The notes under the pieces were generated by a model that ran no database searches, was not told where the DNA came from, and was given only the letters and a program-made list of their open reading frames with translations. This document shows positions 1 through 10,385 of a stretch of DNA of 64,000 nt, in pieces. The translations under genes and the position numbers were made by a program. Source of the stretch: Melastoma dodecandrum (taxonomy: Eukaryota > Streptophyta > Magnoliopsida > Myrtales > Melastomataceae); contig JARUPY010000090.1 in the NCBI GenBank assembly GCA_029817715.1, positions 1,488,001-1,552,000 on the forward strand, in the 5' to 3' direction. Each line of letters starts with the position of its first letter. Position 1 is the stretch's first letter.

Positions 1-1
1 C

Positions 2-928
2 GTCCAGTTCTACGGCGCCTCGCTGCCGTCGCTGTGGCGCGAGCTGCGCGACAACATGCTGTTCTGGGTGCGCGAGGGCGTGCGCATCATCCGCGTCGAC
101 AACCCCCACACCAAGCCGATCCCGTTCTGGAAGTGGGTGATCGCCGAGATCAACCGGCAATACCCGGACGTGATCTTCCTCGCCGAGGCCTTCACCCGGC
201 CGCCGATGATGCGCGAGCTGGCCAAGGTCGGCTTCCAGCAGTCCTACACCTACTTCACGTGGCGCAACGAGAAGTGGGAGATCGAACAATACATGGCCGA
301 GCTGGCCGGCAAGATGGGCGACTACTATCGTCCCAATTTCTTCGTCAACACGCCGGATATCAACCCGCCCTACCTGCAGACCGGCGGTCGCGCCGCGCAT
401 CTCGTGCGCGCCACGCTGGCGGCGACGCTGTCGGGCAATTGGGGCGTCTACTCTGGCTTCGAGCTGTGCGAGGCGCGTGCGCTGCCGGGCAAGGAGGAGT
501 ACCTCGACTCGGAGAAGTACCAGATCCGGGTGTGGGACTACGACCGTCCCGGCAACATCAAGGACTACATCCGCGCGCTGAACATGATCCGCCGCGAGAA
601 CCCGGCGCTGCACGACTTCCGCAACGCGGTGCGCCTCAACGCCTACAACGACAACATCATCGCCTATGCGAAATTCACCCCCGACAAGACCAATTGCATC
701 TTCGTGATGGTCAACCTCGATCCGCGCAATCGGCAGGAATGCGCCTACGAGATCCCCTTGTGGGAATGGGGGCTGCCCGACTCCGGCTCGGTCGACGTCG
801 AGGACCTTCTCGGGGGCTACAAGTTCACCCTCTACGGCAAGGTCAATCAGATCGCGCTCGATCCCTACGAGCGCTCCGCGATCGTGTGGCGGCTGTCGCC
901 GCCGGCGGATTGGAAAGGCGGCCAATGA
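2..928 (+). CDS. glgE: GlgE maltosyltransferase, C-terminal part (cut by window edge)
   Basis: Alpha-1,4-glucan:maltose-1-phosphate maltosyltransferase, the enzyme that extends alpha-glucans with maltosyl units from maltose-1-phosphate in the cytoplasm. The frame is open from base 2, so 308 residues of the catalytic and C-terminal beta domains are visible and the start lies outside the window. Two GH13 signatures characteristic of GlgE are present: IRVDNPHTKP, carrying the nucleophile Asp, and FLAEAFTRP, carrying the acid/base Glu. LSGNWGVYSGFELCE is another family hallmark. The stop overlaps the next start (ATGA), so it is translationally coupled to treS, which supplies maltose and, through its kinase domain, maltose-1-phosphate. 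Identification rests on family motifs and gene order. Confidence 0.95.
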   Translation, partial: VQFYGASLPSLWRELRDNMLFWVREGVRIIRVDNPHTKPIPFWKWVIAEINRQYPDVIFLAEAFTRPPMMRELAKVGFQQSYTYFTWRNEKWEIEQYMAELAGKMGDYYRPNFFVNTPDINPPYLQTGGRAAHLVRATLAATLSGNWGVYSGFELCEARALPGKEEYLDSEKYQIRVWDYDRPGNIKDYIRALNMIRRENPALHDFRNAVRLNAYNDNIIAYAKFTPDKTNCIFVMVNLDPRNRQECAYEIPLWEWGLPDSGSVDVEDLLGGYKFTLYGKVNQIALDPYERSAIVWRLSPPADWKGGQ

Positions 929-1935
929 TCGATCGCAACGACACGCAGTGGTATCGCGACGCGATCATCTATCAGCTGCACGTGAAGAGCTTCTTCGACG
1001 CCGACAACGACGGCATGGGCGACTTCGTCGGCGTCACGCAGAAGCTCGACTACGTCCGCGAGCTCGGCGCCACCGCGATCTGGGTGATGCCGTTCTATCC
1101 CTCGCCGCTGCGCGACGACGGCTACGACATCTCGGACTATCGCGGCATCAACCCGTCCTACGGCACGGCGAAGGACTTCAAGGCCTTCGTCAGGGCGGCG
1201 CACGAGCGCGGCATCCGCGTCATCACCGAGCTCGTCATCAACCACACGTCCGACCAGCACCCCTGGTTCCAGCGGGCGCGCGCCGCCAAGAAAGGCTCGG
1301 CGGCGCGCGAGTTCTACGTCTGGTCAGACACCGACGAGAAGTACAAGGACACGCGCATCATCTTCCTCGACACCGAGAAGTCCAACTGGACGTGGGACGA
1401 GGAGGCGCAGGCCTTCTACTGGCATCGTTTCTATTCCCACCAGCCCGATCTCAACTTCGACAACCCGAAGGTGATCGAGGCGGTGCTCGACGTGATGCGC
1501 TACTGGCTCGACCTCGGCGTCGACGGGCTGCGCCTCGACGCGATCCCCTACCTCTGCGAGCGCGAGGGGACGAACTGCGAGAACCTCGAGGAGACGCACA
1601 AGGTCCTCAAGATCATCCGGGCCGAGGTCGACAAGGACTATCCGGACCGCATGCTGCTCGCCGAGGCCAACCAATGGCCCGAGGAGACCGCGCAATATTT
1701 CGGCGACGGCGACGAGTGCCACATGGCGTTCCACTTCCCGCTGATGCCGCGCATCTACATGGCGCTGGCGCAGGAGGACCGGCACCCGATCACCGACATC
1801 ATGCGCCAGACCCCGGAGATCCCGGAGGGCTGCCAATGGTCGATCTTCCTGCGCAACCATGACGAGATGACCCTCGAGATGGTCACCGACAAGGAGCGCG
1901 ACTATCTCTGGAAGTTCTACGCCGCCGACAAGCGC

Positions 1936-1967
<32 letters not shown>

Positions 1968-2049
1968 CGCGCCGCTGCTCGACAACGACCGTCGCAAGAT
2001 CGAGCTTCTGAACTCGCTGCTGCTCTCGATGCCCGGCACGCCGTGCCTC

Positions 2050-2082
<33 letters not shown>

Positions 2083-2086
2083 ATCT

Positions 2087-2117
<31 letters not shown>

Positions 2118-3731
2118 GATGCAATGGTCGGTCGACCGCAACGGCGGCTTCTCCCGCGCCGATCCGCAGAAGCTGTTCCTGCCGACGATCCAGGATTCGA
2201 CCTACGGCTTCCAGGCCGTCAACGTCGAGGCGCAGCTGGCGAGCCCGACCTCGCTCATCAACTGGCTGCGCCGCATGATCGTCGTGCGCAAGTCGCACAA
2301 GGCGATGGGCCGCGGCGCGCTGAAGTTCCTTTATCCGAAGAACCGCAAGGTGCTCGCCTATCTGCGCGAGCTCGACGACGAGTCGATCCTCTGCGTCGTG
2401 AACGTGTCCAACGCGCCGCAGGCGGTCGAGCTCGACATGAGCGAGTACGACGGCACGGGGCTCACCGAGCTCACCGCCGGCACGTCGTTTCCGCGCATCG
2501 GCGAGCTGCCCTACCTGCTGACGCTGCCGGCCTACGGCTTCTACTGGTTCCGGCTCGAGAAGGTGAGCGAGGACGGCAAGATCTCCTCGGCCTTCCTGCC
2601 GGAGCTGTTCACGCTCGTGGCCGCCGGGCCGCTGGAAAACATCTTCGCCGGGCGCGAGCTGAAGATGTTCGAGACCACGGCGGCGCCGAGCTATCTGCAG
2701 ACCAAGCGCTGGTTCGCCGCCAAGGGCACGCGCATCCCGCAGGTGTCGGTGCGCGACTACACCGTGCTGCGCGAGCCGCCGCACGGGCGCTACATGATGC
2801 CGCTCGTCTCCGTGCCCGTCGGGCGCGGCGAGGAGCAGCTCTACTTCATGCCGCTCGCCGCCGACCTCTTCTCGGACGAGGACGAGAGCCTGACGCCGTT
2901 CGCGGTGGCGCGCCTGCGCCGCGCGGCGCGCATGGGCCTGCTCTACGATGCCGACGCCTCCCCGGATTTCGCGGCGGCGATGATCAACGCGCTGCGCATC
3001 GAGGGCTCGCTGAAGACGGCGAAAGGCGGCGAGATCCGCTTCACCAAGTCGCCGCTGCTCGACGATGAGGAGCCGGTCGACGTCGCCGGCATCCGCCGCA
3101 TGGGCGCCGAACAATCCAATTCGTCGATCAACATCGACGATCGCATGGCGCTGAAGGTCTATCGCCGCCTGCAGCCCGGGGCGAACCCCGAGGTCGAGAT
3201 CGGCCGCTTCCTCACCGACGTCGCGCATTTCACCAACGCGCCGCCGACGCTCGGCGTGGTCGAGCACGTCTCGGCCGACGGCGTCGTCACCGCCATCGCC
3301 GTGCTGCAGCGCTTCGTGCGCAACCAGGGCGACGCCTGGACGTGGACGCTCAACGTGCTGACCCGCATCATGGATGCGATGGCCTTCTCCGGCACGCAGA
3401 GCTTCGCTGCGGCGCAGGAGGGCTTCGAGGCCTACACGCCGCACATGCGGCGGCTCGGCCACCGCACCGCCGAAATGCACAAGGCGCTGGCGACGGAGAC
3501 CGACGACGCCGCCTTCGCCGCCGAGCCGCTGACGCTTGCCGACGTCGAGGAGGCGGCCCGCGACGCCCGCGCTCTCGCCGACAAGGCCTTCGCGCGGCTC
3601 GACAAGCTGAGCGACGGCGCGAGCGACAACGCCCGCGCGCTGGCGGCGCGGCTGCGCGAGCGCAAGCGCGAGGCCTACGATCTCATCGACCATTGCGCGG
3701 CCGAGCCCGTGGGCGCCATCAAGACGCGCAT

Positions 3732-3762
<31 letters not shown>

Positions 3763-3841
3763 GTCGTGAAGGACGACGTCGTCATCATCGACTTCGAGGG
3801 CGAGCCGGCGCGCACGCTCGAGGAACGCCGCATGAAGGCCT

Positions 3842-3872
<31 letters not shown>

Positions 3873-4179
3873 AAGCTTCGCCTATGCCGTGGCGACGGCA
3901 CGCCGCCGCATCGCCGAGCGGCTGCCCGAGATCTCGTCGAAGTTGAACGAGGAACTGATCGAGTTTTCGCAGATTTTCGTCGACGCCTACATGGAATCGG
4001 CGAAAGACAGCCCGATTTGGATCGACGACGAGGCGACGCAGCGTCGTCTCCTCATCCTCTATACGCTCTCGAAGGCGTTCTACGAGGTCGACTACGAGGC
4101 CGGTAACCGCCCTGATTGGATCGACATTCCGATCGAAGGCGTCCTGACCATTCTGGACTATGTCGCGGAGGCTGCATGA
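925..4179 (+). CDS. treS: Trehalose synthase fused to maltokinase (TreS-Mak)
   Basis: Bifunctional protein of 1084 residues. Residues about 1-560 are a GH13 trehalose synthase that interconverts trehalose and maltose: the nucleophile is Asp205 in DGLRLDAIPYL, the acid/base is Glu247 in LLAEANQ, and the RNHDE motif follows. Residues about 590-1084 are a maltokinase (Pep2/Mak) with the phosphotransferase loop HGDYHLGQV starting at His937 and the metal-binding VIIDFEGEP, making maltose-1-phosphate with ATP. The ATG at 925 overlaps the glgE stop; the open frame continues upstream to base 34 but that stretch is only the antiframe of glgE. Fusion of the two activities is common in proteobacteria and channels maltose toward GlgE. 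The stop overlaps the glgB start by four bases. Confidence 0.95.
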
Positions 4180-6413
4180 CGGCGAGCACGGAACTGCCAC
4201 ACGGGGCGTTCGACCGCTCGCCTGCCGAGTGCGTCGATCGCGGCGCGGTAGCGGCGATTTGCTCGGGGCGGCATGGCGATCCCTTCTCGGTGCTCGGGCC
4301 GCACGAGGTGGCGCCTGGCGTGTGGGACATCCGCGCGTTCGTCCCGTGGGGCGAGAAGGTCGAGGCGATCGGCTATCACGACGATACCGTGCTCGCGCCG
4401 TTCGAGACGGTCGACCCCGCCGGTTTTCGCGTTGCGCGCGTGTCGTCGGAAGGGCGTCCGGGTTATCGCATCAGGATCACCGCCGACAACTTCGGCCACG
4501 TCGTCTTCGACCCCTACGCGCTCGGCTCGGCGCTCGCCGACTACGACATCGCCGCGATCACCCATTCGAACGACACGGTCTTCTACTACATCTTCGGCGC
4601 GCATCCGATCACCCACGCCAAGCTGCCGGGCATCCGCTTCGTCGTGTGGGCGCCGAACGCGCAGGCGGTCAGCGTCGTCGGCGAGTTCAATTCGTGGGAC
4701 GGCCGCCGCCATCCGATGCGCTGCCATTACGATGTCGGCGTGTGGGAGATCTTCATCCCGCATCTTGCGCTCGACACGCACTACAAGTTCGAGATCAAGG
4801 GTCACGGCGGCCAGCAGGTGCCTTTGAAGGCCGATCCCGTGGCGTTCGCCGCCGAGCATCCGCCGGCGACGGCCTCGGTGGCGCACGGCCTGCCGAAGTA
4901 TGACTGGAGCGACTCGAACTGGCTGGAGGAGCGCGCGCGCGGCGACCAGCGCCAGAAGCCGATCTCGATCTACGAGGTGCACCTGGGCTCCTGGGCGCGC
5001 ATCCCCGAGGAGGGCAACCGCAAGCTCACCTATCGCGAGCTGGCGGACCGTTTGATCCCCTACGTGAAGGACATGGGCTTCACGCATATCGAGATGCTTC
5101 CGATCACCGAGTTCCCGTTCGATGGTTCGTGGGGCTACCAGCCGGTCTCGATGTTCGCGCCGACGAGCCGGTTCGGGTCGCCCGAGGATTTCGCCTATTT
5201 CGTCGACGCCGCGCACGAGGCTGGCATCGCGCTCATCCTCGACTGGGTGCCGGCGCATTTCCCCAACGACGCGCACGGGCTCGCCAACTTCGACTCGACG
5301 CATCTCTACGAGCACGCCGACCCGCGCCAGGGCTTCCACCAGGACTGGGGCACCTACATCTACAATTTCGGGCGCAAGGAGGTGCAGGCCTATCTCATCG
5401 CCAACGCGCGCTTCTGGCTCGACCAGTACCACCTCGACGGCCTGCGCGTGGATGCCGTCGCCTCGATGCTCTACCTCGACTATTCGCGCAAGGCGAACGA
5501 GTGGGTGCCCAACCAGTACGGCGGCAACGAGAACCTCGAGGCGATCGCCTTCCTGCGCAAGATGAACGAAGTCGCCTACCAGGCGGCGCCGGGCATCGTC
5601 ACCATCGCCGAGGAATCGACGGCGTGGCCGGGCGTCTCGCAGCCGACCTTCAACGGCGGCCTCGGCTTCGGCTTCAAGTGGAACATGGGGTGGATGCACG
5701 ACACCCTGCGCTACATCCAGAACGATCCCGTGCATCGCCGTCATCATCACTCGGACATGACGTTCGGGCTGCTCTACGCCTTCTCCGAGAACTTCATCCT
5801 GCCGATCAGCCACGACGAGGTCGTGCACGGCAAGGGCTCGCTGCTCGGCCGCATGCCGGGCGACCAGTGGCAGCGCTTCGCCAACCTGCGCGCCTATCTC
5901 GGCTTCATGTTCGCCCATCCCGGCAAGAAGCTGCTCTTCATGGGCTGCGAGATCGCCCAGCCGAGCGAGTGGAACCACGACACGTCGCTCGACTGGCACC
6001 TGCTCGACATCCCGGAGCACAAGGGCGTGCAGAGCCTCGTGCGCGACCTCAATCACGCCTACCGCGCGACGGCGGCGCTGCACGAGCGCGACTGCGATGC
6101 CTCGGGCTTCAAATGGCTGGTCGGCGGCGACATCGAGAATTCCGTGTTCGCCTTCGCGCGCTTCGGCGAGCACGGCGAGACGGCGGTGGCGGTGTCGAAC
6201 TTCACGCCGGTGCCGCGCACCAACTACCGGATCGGCGTCCCGCACGCGGGTCATTACAAGGAAGCCGTCAACACCGACGCCGAGGTCTACGCGGGCTCCA
6301 ACGTCGGCAACATGGGCGGCGTCGACTCGGAGCCGGTGCCGTCGCACGGCGAAGAGCAGTCGATCGTCCTGACGCTGCCGCCGTTGTCGACGATGATCTT
6401 CACGCTGGAGTAG
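4176..6413 (+). CDS. glgB: 1,4-alpha-glucan branching enzyme GlgB
   Basis: Introduces alpha-1,6 branches into the linear glucan made by GlgE. The protein has 745 residues, the usual length for a two-CBM48 GlgB. It has an N-terminal branching-enzyme domain, a CBM48 around residues 130-230 (VVWAPNAQAVSVVGEFNSWDG) and a GH13_9 catalytic barrel: nucleophile Asp426 in DGLRVDAVASMLY, acid/base Glu479 in TIAEEST, and SHDEVVHGKGS. The chosen ATG at 4176 overlaps the treS stop (ATGA); the longer frame from 4116 would overlap treS by 64 bases for no gain. As the last gene of the glgE-treS-glgB operon it completes a trehalose-to-branched-glucan pathway. A hairpin terminator follows 13 bases after the stop. 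Confidence 0.96.
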   Translation: MTASTELPHGAFDRSPAECVDRGAVAAICSGRHGDPFSVLGPHEVAPGVWDIRAFVPWGEKVEAIGYHDDTVLAPFETVDPAGFRVARVSSEGRPGYRIRITADNFGHVVFDPYALGSALADYDIAAITHSNDTVFYYIFGAHPITHAKLPGIRFVVWAPNAQAVSVVGEFNSWDGRRHPMRCHYDVGVWEIFIPHLALDTHYKFEIKGHGGQQVPLKADPVAFAAEHPPATASVAHGLPKYDWSDSNWLEERARGDQRQKPISIYEVHLGSWARIPEEGNRKLTYRELADRLIPYVKDMGFTHIEMLPITEFPFDGSWGYQPVSMFAPTSRFGSPEDFAYFVDAAHEAGIALILDWVPAHFPNDAHGLANFDSTHLYEHADPRQGFHQDWGTYIYNFGRKEVQAYLIANARFWLDQYHLDGLRVDAVASMLYLDYSRKANEWVPNQYGGNENLEAIAFLRKMNEVAYQAAPGIVTIAEESTAWPGVSQPTFNGGLGFGFKWNMGWMHDTLRYIQNDPVHRRHHHSDMTFGLLYAFSENFILPISHDEVVHGKGSLLGRMPGDQWQRFANLRAYLGFMFAHPGKKLLFMGCEIAQPSEWNHDTSLDWHLLDIPEHKGVQSLVRDLNHAYRATAALHERDCDASGFKWLVGGDIENSVFAFARFGEHGETAVAVSNFTPVPRTNYRIGVPHAGHYKEAVNTDAEVYAGSNVGNMGGVDSEPVPSHGEEQSIVLTLPPLSTMIFTLE

Positions 6414-6426
6414 GGGTTCGCTTCAG

Positions 6427-6450
6427 CCTTCTCCCGCGAGCGGGAGAAGG
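6427..6450. terminator. Hairpin terminator between convergent genes
   Basis: An 11-bp perfect stem (CCTTCTCCCGC / GCGGGAGAAGG) with a two-base loop lies between the glgB stop and the stop of the convergent small gene. There is no strong T-run. It probably serves both strands; the same stem type is widespread as an intergenic repeat in alphaproteobacteria. Confidence 0.6.
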
Positions 6451-6460
6451 GGTTGGCAGG

Positions 6461-6727
6461 CTACGCCGCGCGCCTCACCTTGGCGCGCGCGTGCTTGAGC
6501 GTTTCGTACGGCGCGACGAGGTGCGTCTCGCTGTGCGTGCGCATCCAGTCGGCGAGGCAGTCCTCGGCCTCGGCGCGGTCGGCGCAGACATGCGCGGCGC
6601 CCATCCGATGGCCGTCGGCGTTAAGCCGCTCGATGATCCACTTGCCGCGGCGCTGCGAGAACCACACGTCGATCGTGTGGATGCCGCCGGCGTCCGGCTC
6701 GTTGGCTTCGATCCCGACGATGCGCAC
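6461..6727 (-). CDS. Small hypothetical protein, 88 residues
   Basis: Not a family I can name. The predicted product is a soluble, basic 88-residue protein with a short central beta-rich stretch (IHTIDVWFSQRRGKWIIERLNADGH) and an alanine/arginine-rich C-terminus. The GTG at 6727 is chosen because an AGGA-containing Shine-Dalgarno sequence lies just upstream; the open frame continues far upstream, but only as the antiframe of aas. Codon use fits the GC-rich host and the gene sits between aas (same strand, upstream) and the glgB terminator, so it could be co-transcribed with aas or have its own promoter in the 119-base gap. No function is inferred. Confidence 0.6.
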   Translation of the reverse strand: MRIVGIEANEPDAGGIHTIDVWFSQRRGKWIIERLNADGHRMGAAHVCADRAEAEDCLADWMRTHSETHLVAPYETLKHARAKVRRAA

Positions 6728-6846
6728 GGGTCCTGCTCCCTGGTTCAGGCAGAGGAGTCTGCCTGATTCGGAAGCCTCTGAATCCGCGAGACCGCATTTC
6801 GTTGCGGATAAGTGGGTTCGGGCCGTCTCCGCCCGCCGGCGCCCCC

Positions 6847-9800
6847 TTATGCCGCCGAGGCCCGTTCCTCCTCCTGCTCGTCGACCATGCGTTTGACGCC
6901 GGCGAAATCGAGCTTGCCGGAGCCGAGCAGCGGGATCTCCTCCACCACGCGGACGTCGGCCGGCACCATCACGTCGGCGGCGCCGCGCAGCTTGGCGAAG
7001 GCGGCGAAGTCGCCGCGCGTCGCGCCCTTGTGGCGGGTGAGCAGGATCACCCGCTCGCCCTTGCGCTGGTCGGGCACCGCGGCGGCCGCCGAGATCTCGT
7101 CCGGCCACAGATGCGCGGCGAGGTTCTCGATCGCCGCCAGCGACACCATCTCGCCGGCGATCTTGGCGAAGCGCTTGGCGCGCCCCTTGATCGTGATGAA
7201 GCCCCGGTCGTCGACGGAGACGATGTCGCCGGTGTCGTGCCAGCCGTCCGGCGGCGGCTGCAGCTCGCCCGGCCGATCGTCCTTCAGATAGCCCAGCATC
7301 GTGTTGGGGCCGGAGACGACGAGCTTGCCGCCTTCCTCGATGCCGGGGACCGGCTCGAGGCGCATCTTCATGCCGGGCCACAGGCGGCCGACCGTGCCGA
7401 CCTTGTTGAACATCGGCGTGTTGCACGAGAGCACCGGCGCCATCTCGGTGATGCCGTAGCCCTCGAGGATGCGGACGCCGAACTTCTCCTGGTAGACTTG
7501 GCGCGTCGAATCCTTGATCGGCTCGGCGCCGGCCACGATGTAGCGCAGCGAGCGGAAGTCGTAGGGGTTCGCCGCCCTGGCGTAGCCGGCGAGGAACGTG
7601 TCGGTGCCGAACAGGATCGTCGCGTTGCAGCCGTAGATCAGCTCCGGGATGATCCGGTAGTGCAGCGGCGAGGGATAGAGATAGCCCTTCACGCCGAAGA
7701 CGAGCGGCACGATCATGCCGTCGGTCAGCCCCAGCGCGTGGAACAGCGGCAGCGCGTTGAAGACGATGTCCTCGCGCCCGAAGTCGATCATCGAGCGGGC
7801 CTGCGCGGCGTTCGACAGCATGTTGCGGTGGGAGAGCACGACGCCCTTCGGCTTGCCCTCGGAGCCCGAGGTGAACAGCACCGCGGCCGGCTCGTCGGCG
7901 CCGCCGAACGGCCCCTTCGGGCGCACCAGCGGCTTCTTCCAGTTGAGCAGGCCGCGCAGCTTGTCCGGCGTCGTGATCTCGGCGCGGACGTCCTCGAGAT
8001 AGACGAGCTTGAACACCTGCCCGATGTCGGCGACGAGCTTGTCGAGCTTGCCCTTCTCGACGAAGGCGCGGGACGTGATGATCGTGTCGAACTGCGCCGC
8101 CTTGCCGGCCGACTTGATCGCCGCCGCGCCGGCCGAGAAGTTGACCATCGCGACGATGCGCCCGGCGGACATCAGGCCGAGCAGCGTGACCACGCAGCCG
8201 ACGGAGGTCGGCAGCATCACGCCGATCTTGCCCCCAGCGGGGGCCAGCGGCGCCAGCTTGGCGCCGAGCACGCGGGCGCCGATCAGCGCGCGCTTGTAGG
8301 TCATCGGGCCGGCGACCGGGTCTTCCAGCGCGACATGCTTGGGACCGTGCTCGAGGGCGGCATCCACCGTCGCCTGCCAGATCGTGCGGTCGGTCGAGGT
8401 GGTGCGGAACACCATGTCCGACATGATGTCGTAGAGCGCGGCGCCGGCGGCCTGGCGGCGCGCCCGGCCCTTGAGGTGATCGGGCACGACGACGCGCTGC
8501 GGCTCGAGCACGGTGACCTTGATGCGCGGGAACAGGCCGCGATTCACCTGGGCGCCCGTGAGGTAGGAGAAGCGCGACTTCTCGGCGCCCTCGATGCGCA
8601 CGGGCACGACCGGCACGCCGCACTTGTCGGCGATGAGGCCGGGACCGTCGTAGACCTTCATCAGGCTGCCGGTGCGGGTCAGGCGCCCCTCGGGGAAGAT
8701 GACCAGCGTCGCGCCGGCCTTCACCTCGTTGATGAGCTGGCGCGTGGCGAGCGGCCGCGTCGGGTCGAGCGGCAGCGCGTGCATGAACTTGACGACCGGC
8801 TTCATCCACCATTTCTGCGCGAACTGGTGGTCGATCGCGAAGACGGGATCGTTGTCGAGGATCGAGAAGGCGATCTCGGCGTCGAGCAGGCTGACGTGGT
8901 TCAACGCGATGATCGCGTTGGGGCCGGCCTTGGCGACGTTCTCGATGCCCTCCACCTCGAGCCGATAGACGACGCGGAACACGAGCGCCGCGAAGTCGCG
9001 CAGCGGGTTCGTGGGCAGCACGCAGAAGATCCAGACCGAGACGGCCAGCGCGCCGAGGCCGAGCGCGACGAAGACCATCGGCATGGTCCAGCCCATCGCC
9101 TGCAGGCCGGCGACCGACAGCGAGCCGGCGACCATGAGCAGCGCCGAAAGCACGTTGACGGCGGCGACGATGCGGGCGCGGTGGTCGGCCGGCGCCCACG
9201 CCTGCACGGCTGCGAAGGACGGGACGACGAACAGGCCGCCGCCCATCGCGAGCAGGGCGAGATCGGCGCCGACGTGCCAGGCGCGCGGCTCCTTGAAGAA
9301 CTCCGCCACGTCGAGCATGCCCTGGTGCGGCGGGACGCCGTGCAGCGTCCAGGCGAGGTCGAGCGAGAAAATGCCGATGAGCACGCCGGCAATAGGCGTC
9401 GGCAGGGTCAGCGTGCGGCCGTCGACGAGCCAGGAGGCGAGGCCGGAGCCTGCGGCGATGCCGATCGCGAAGACGGCGAGGTAGACGGGGACGACGAGCT
9501 CGTCGCCGCCGAGCACGCCCTTCACCATCGGCGGCAGCAGCCCGAAGACGATCGCGCCGATGAGCCAGAACAGGCTGACGATGATCGCGCCGTGCCACAG
9601 CCGCTTGTCGGCGCGCAGGTCGCCGATGAGGTGCAGCGTCGAGCGCAGGACGTTGCGGTCGATGTGGAGGTTGGGCGCCCCCTCGCCGCTGCGCGGGATC
9701 GCCGCCGCGAAGAGCCAGCTCAGAAGCGCGAAGCCGAGCGTCAGCCCGGCGAAGGTCGCGGGGCTGCCGCCGTACTTCTCGGCGAGCGTCGCGGCGAAGG

Positions 9801-10266
9801 TGCCGGCGATGATGGCGATGAAGGTCGCGCCCTCGACGAGCGCGTTGCCGGCGGGCAGGTCGTGCACCGAGAGATGATCCGGCAGGATGCCGTACTTCAC
9901 GGGCCCGAACAAAGCCGACAGCACGCCAAACAGCGTCAGCGCGACGAACAGCACCGGCATCGAATGGAAGAAGAAGCCGCCGCAGGCGATCGCCACCGCG
10001 CCGAACTCGGCGAGCTTCAGGCGCCGCGCGATGATCGCCTTGTCGTAGCGGTCGGCGAGCTCGCCGCCGAGCGCCGAGAGGAAGAACGAGGGCGCGATGA
10101 AGAGCGCGCCGGCAAGCTGGATCAGCGGCCCGGAATGCGCGAGCTCGGTCGGATAGAGGATCAGGAAGACGATCGCCGTCTTCAGGTAGGAATCATTGAA
10201 GGCCGAAAAGAACTGGCACCAGAAGAGCGGCGCGAACTTGCGGCTCTTCAACAGCGTGCGGCTCAT
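6847..10266 (-). CDS. aas: Aas-type MFS transporter / acyltransferase / acyl-ACP synthetase
   Basis: Trifunctional 1139-residue membrane protein for recycling lysophospholipids. Residues about 1-410 are an LplT-like major facilitator with about 12 hydrophobic segments (FSAFNDSYLKTAIVF near the N-terminus). Residues about 430-620 are a PlsC acyltransferase with the catalytic NHVSLLD (NHx4D) and FPEGR motifs. Residues about 640-1120 are an AMP-forming acyl-ACP synthetase with the P-loop LFTSGSEGKPKG, GYGITE and DTGDIVSVDDRG. The fused LplT-Aas arrangement is known in alphaproteobacteria. The gene diverges from a TetR regulator and its upstream 105 bases carry two palindromes likely bound by that regulator, suggesting repression linked to fatty-acid or acyl-CoA signals (inference). 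Confidence 0.93.
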   Translation of the reverse strand: MSRTLLKSRKFAPLFWCQFFSAFNDSYLKTAIVFLILYPTELAHSGPLIQLAGALFIAPSFFLSALGGELADRYDKAIIARRLKLAEFGAVAIACGGFFFHSMPVLFVALTLFGVLSALFGPVKYGILPDHLSVHDLPAGNALVEGATFIAIIAGTFAATLAEKYGGSPATFAGLTLGFALLSWLFAAAIPRSGEGAPNLHIDRNVLRSTLHLIGDLRADKRLWHGAIIVSLFWLIGAIVFGLLPPMVKGVLGGDELVVPVYLAVFAIGIAAGSGLASWLVDGRTLTLPTPIAGVLIGIFSLDLAWTLHGVPPHQGMLDVAEFFKEPRAWHVGADLALLAMGGGLFVVPSFAAVQAWAPADHRARIVAAVNVLSALLMVAGSLSVAGLQAMGWTMPMVFVALGLGALAVSVWIFCVLPTNPLRDFAALVFRVVYRLEVEGIENVAKAGPNAIIALNHVSLLDAEIAFSILDNDPVFAIDHQFAQKWWMKPVVKFMHALPLDPTRPLATRQLINEVKAGATLVIFPEGRLTRTGSLMKVYDGPGLIADKCGVPVVPVRIEGAEKSRFSYLTGAQVNRGLFPRIKVTVLEPQRVVVPDHLKGRARRQAAGAALYDIMSDMVFRTTSTDRTIWQATVDAALEHGPKHVALEDPVAGPMTYKRALIGARVLGAKLAPLAPAGGKIGVMLPTSVGCVVTLLGLMSAGRIVAMVNFSAGAAAIKSAGKAAQFDTIITSRAFVEKGKLDKLVADIGQVFKLVYLEDVRAEITTPDKLRGLLNWKKPLVRPKGPFGGADEPAAVLFTSGSEGKPKGVVLSHRNMLSNAAQARSMIDFGREDIVFNALPLFHALGLTDGMIVPLVFGVKGYLYPSPLHYRIIPELIYGCNATILFGTDTFLAGYARAANPYDFRSLRYIVAGAEPIKDSTRQVYQEKFGVRILEGYGITEMAPVLSCNTPMFNKVGTVGRLWPGMKMRLEPVPGIEEGGKLVVSGPNTMLGYLKDDRPGELQPPPDGWHDTGDIVSVDDRGFITIKGRAKRFAKIAGEMVSLAAIENLAAHLWPDEISAAAAVPDQRKGERVILLTRHKGATRGDFAAFAKLRGAADVMVPADVRVVEEIPLLGSGKLDFAGVKRMVDEQEEERASAA

Positions 10267-10340
10267 GGGGACACCTCGGCTCGATCTACGATCGCTTGTA
10301 GTCGGCGGCGCCGACCTTGCGAACCCCGGCGACAGTGGTA

Positions 10341-10385
10341 TGAACGCCGTTCAAGGGTATGTATCTCGTCTATGAACAACGTTCA
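10341..10385. promoter_or_regulatory. Two TGAAC-N3-GTTCA palindromes (TetR operators)
   Basis: TGAACGCCGTTCA at 10341-10353 and TGAACAACGTTCA at 10373-10385 are perfect 5-bp dyads with identical arms, both followed by AG, and spaced 32 bp apart, about three helical turns. The second overlaps the ATG of the tetR gene itself. The position between divergent aas and tetR implies control of both genes. Confidence 0.75.

Noticed and set aside
1324..4200. 958-codon minus-strand frame opposite treS
   Set aside because: Antiframe of a GC-rich gene with Arg/Val-rich composition and no family motif; treS has intact catalytic residues.
6802..10371. Very long plus-strand open frame upstream of tetR
   Set aside because: It is the GC-driven antiframe of aas; the encoded protein is highly charged low-complexity sequence and only the part from 10372 has a TetR fold.
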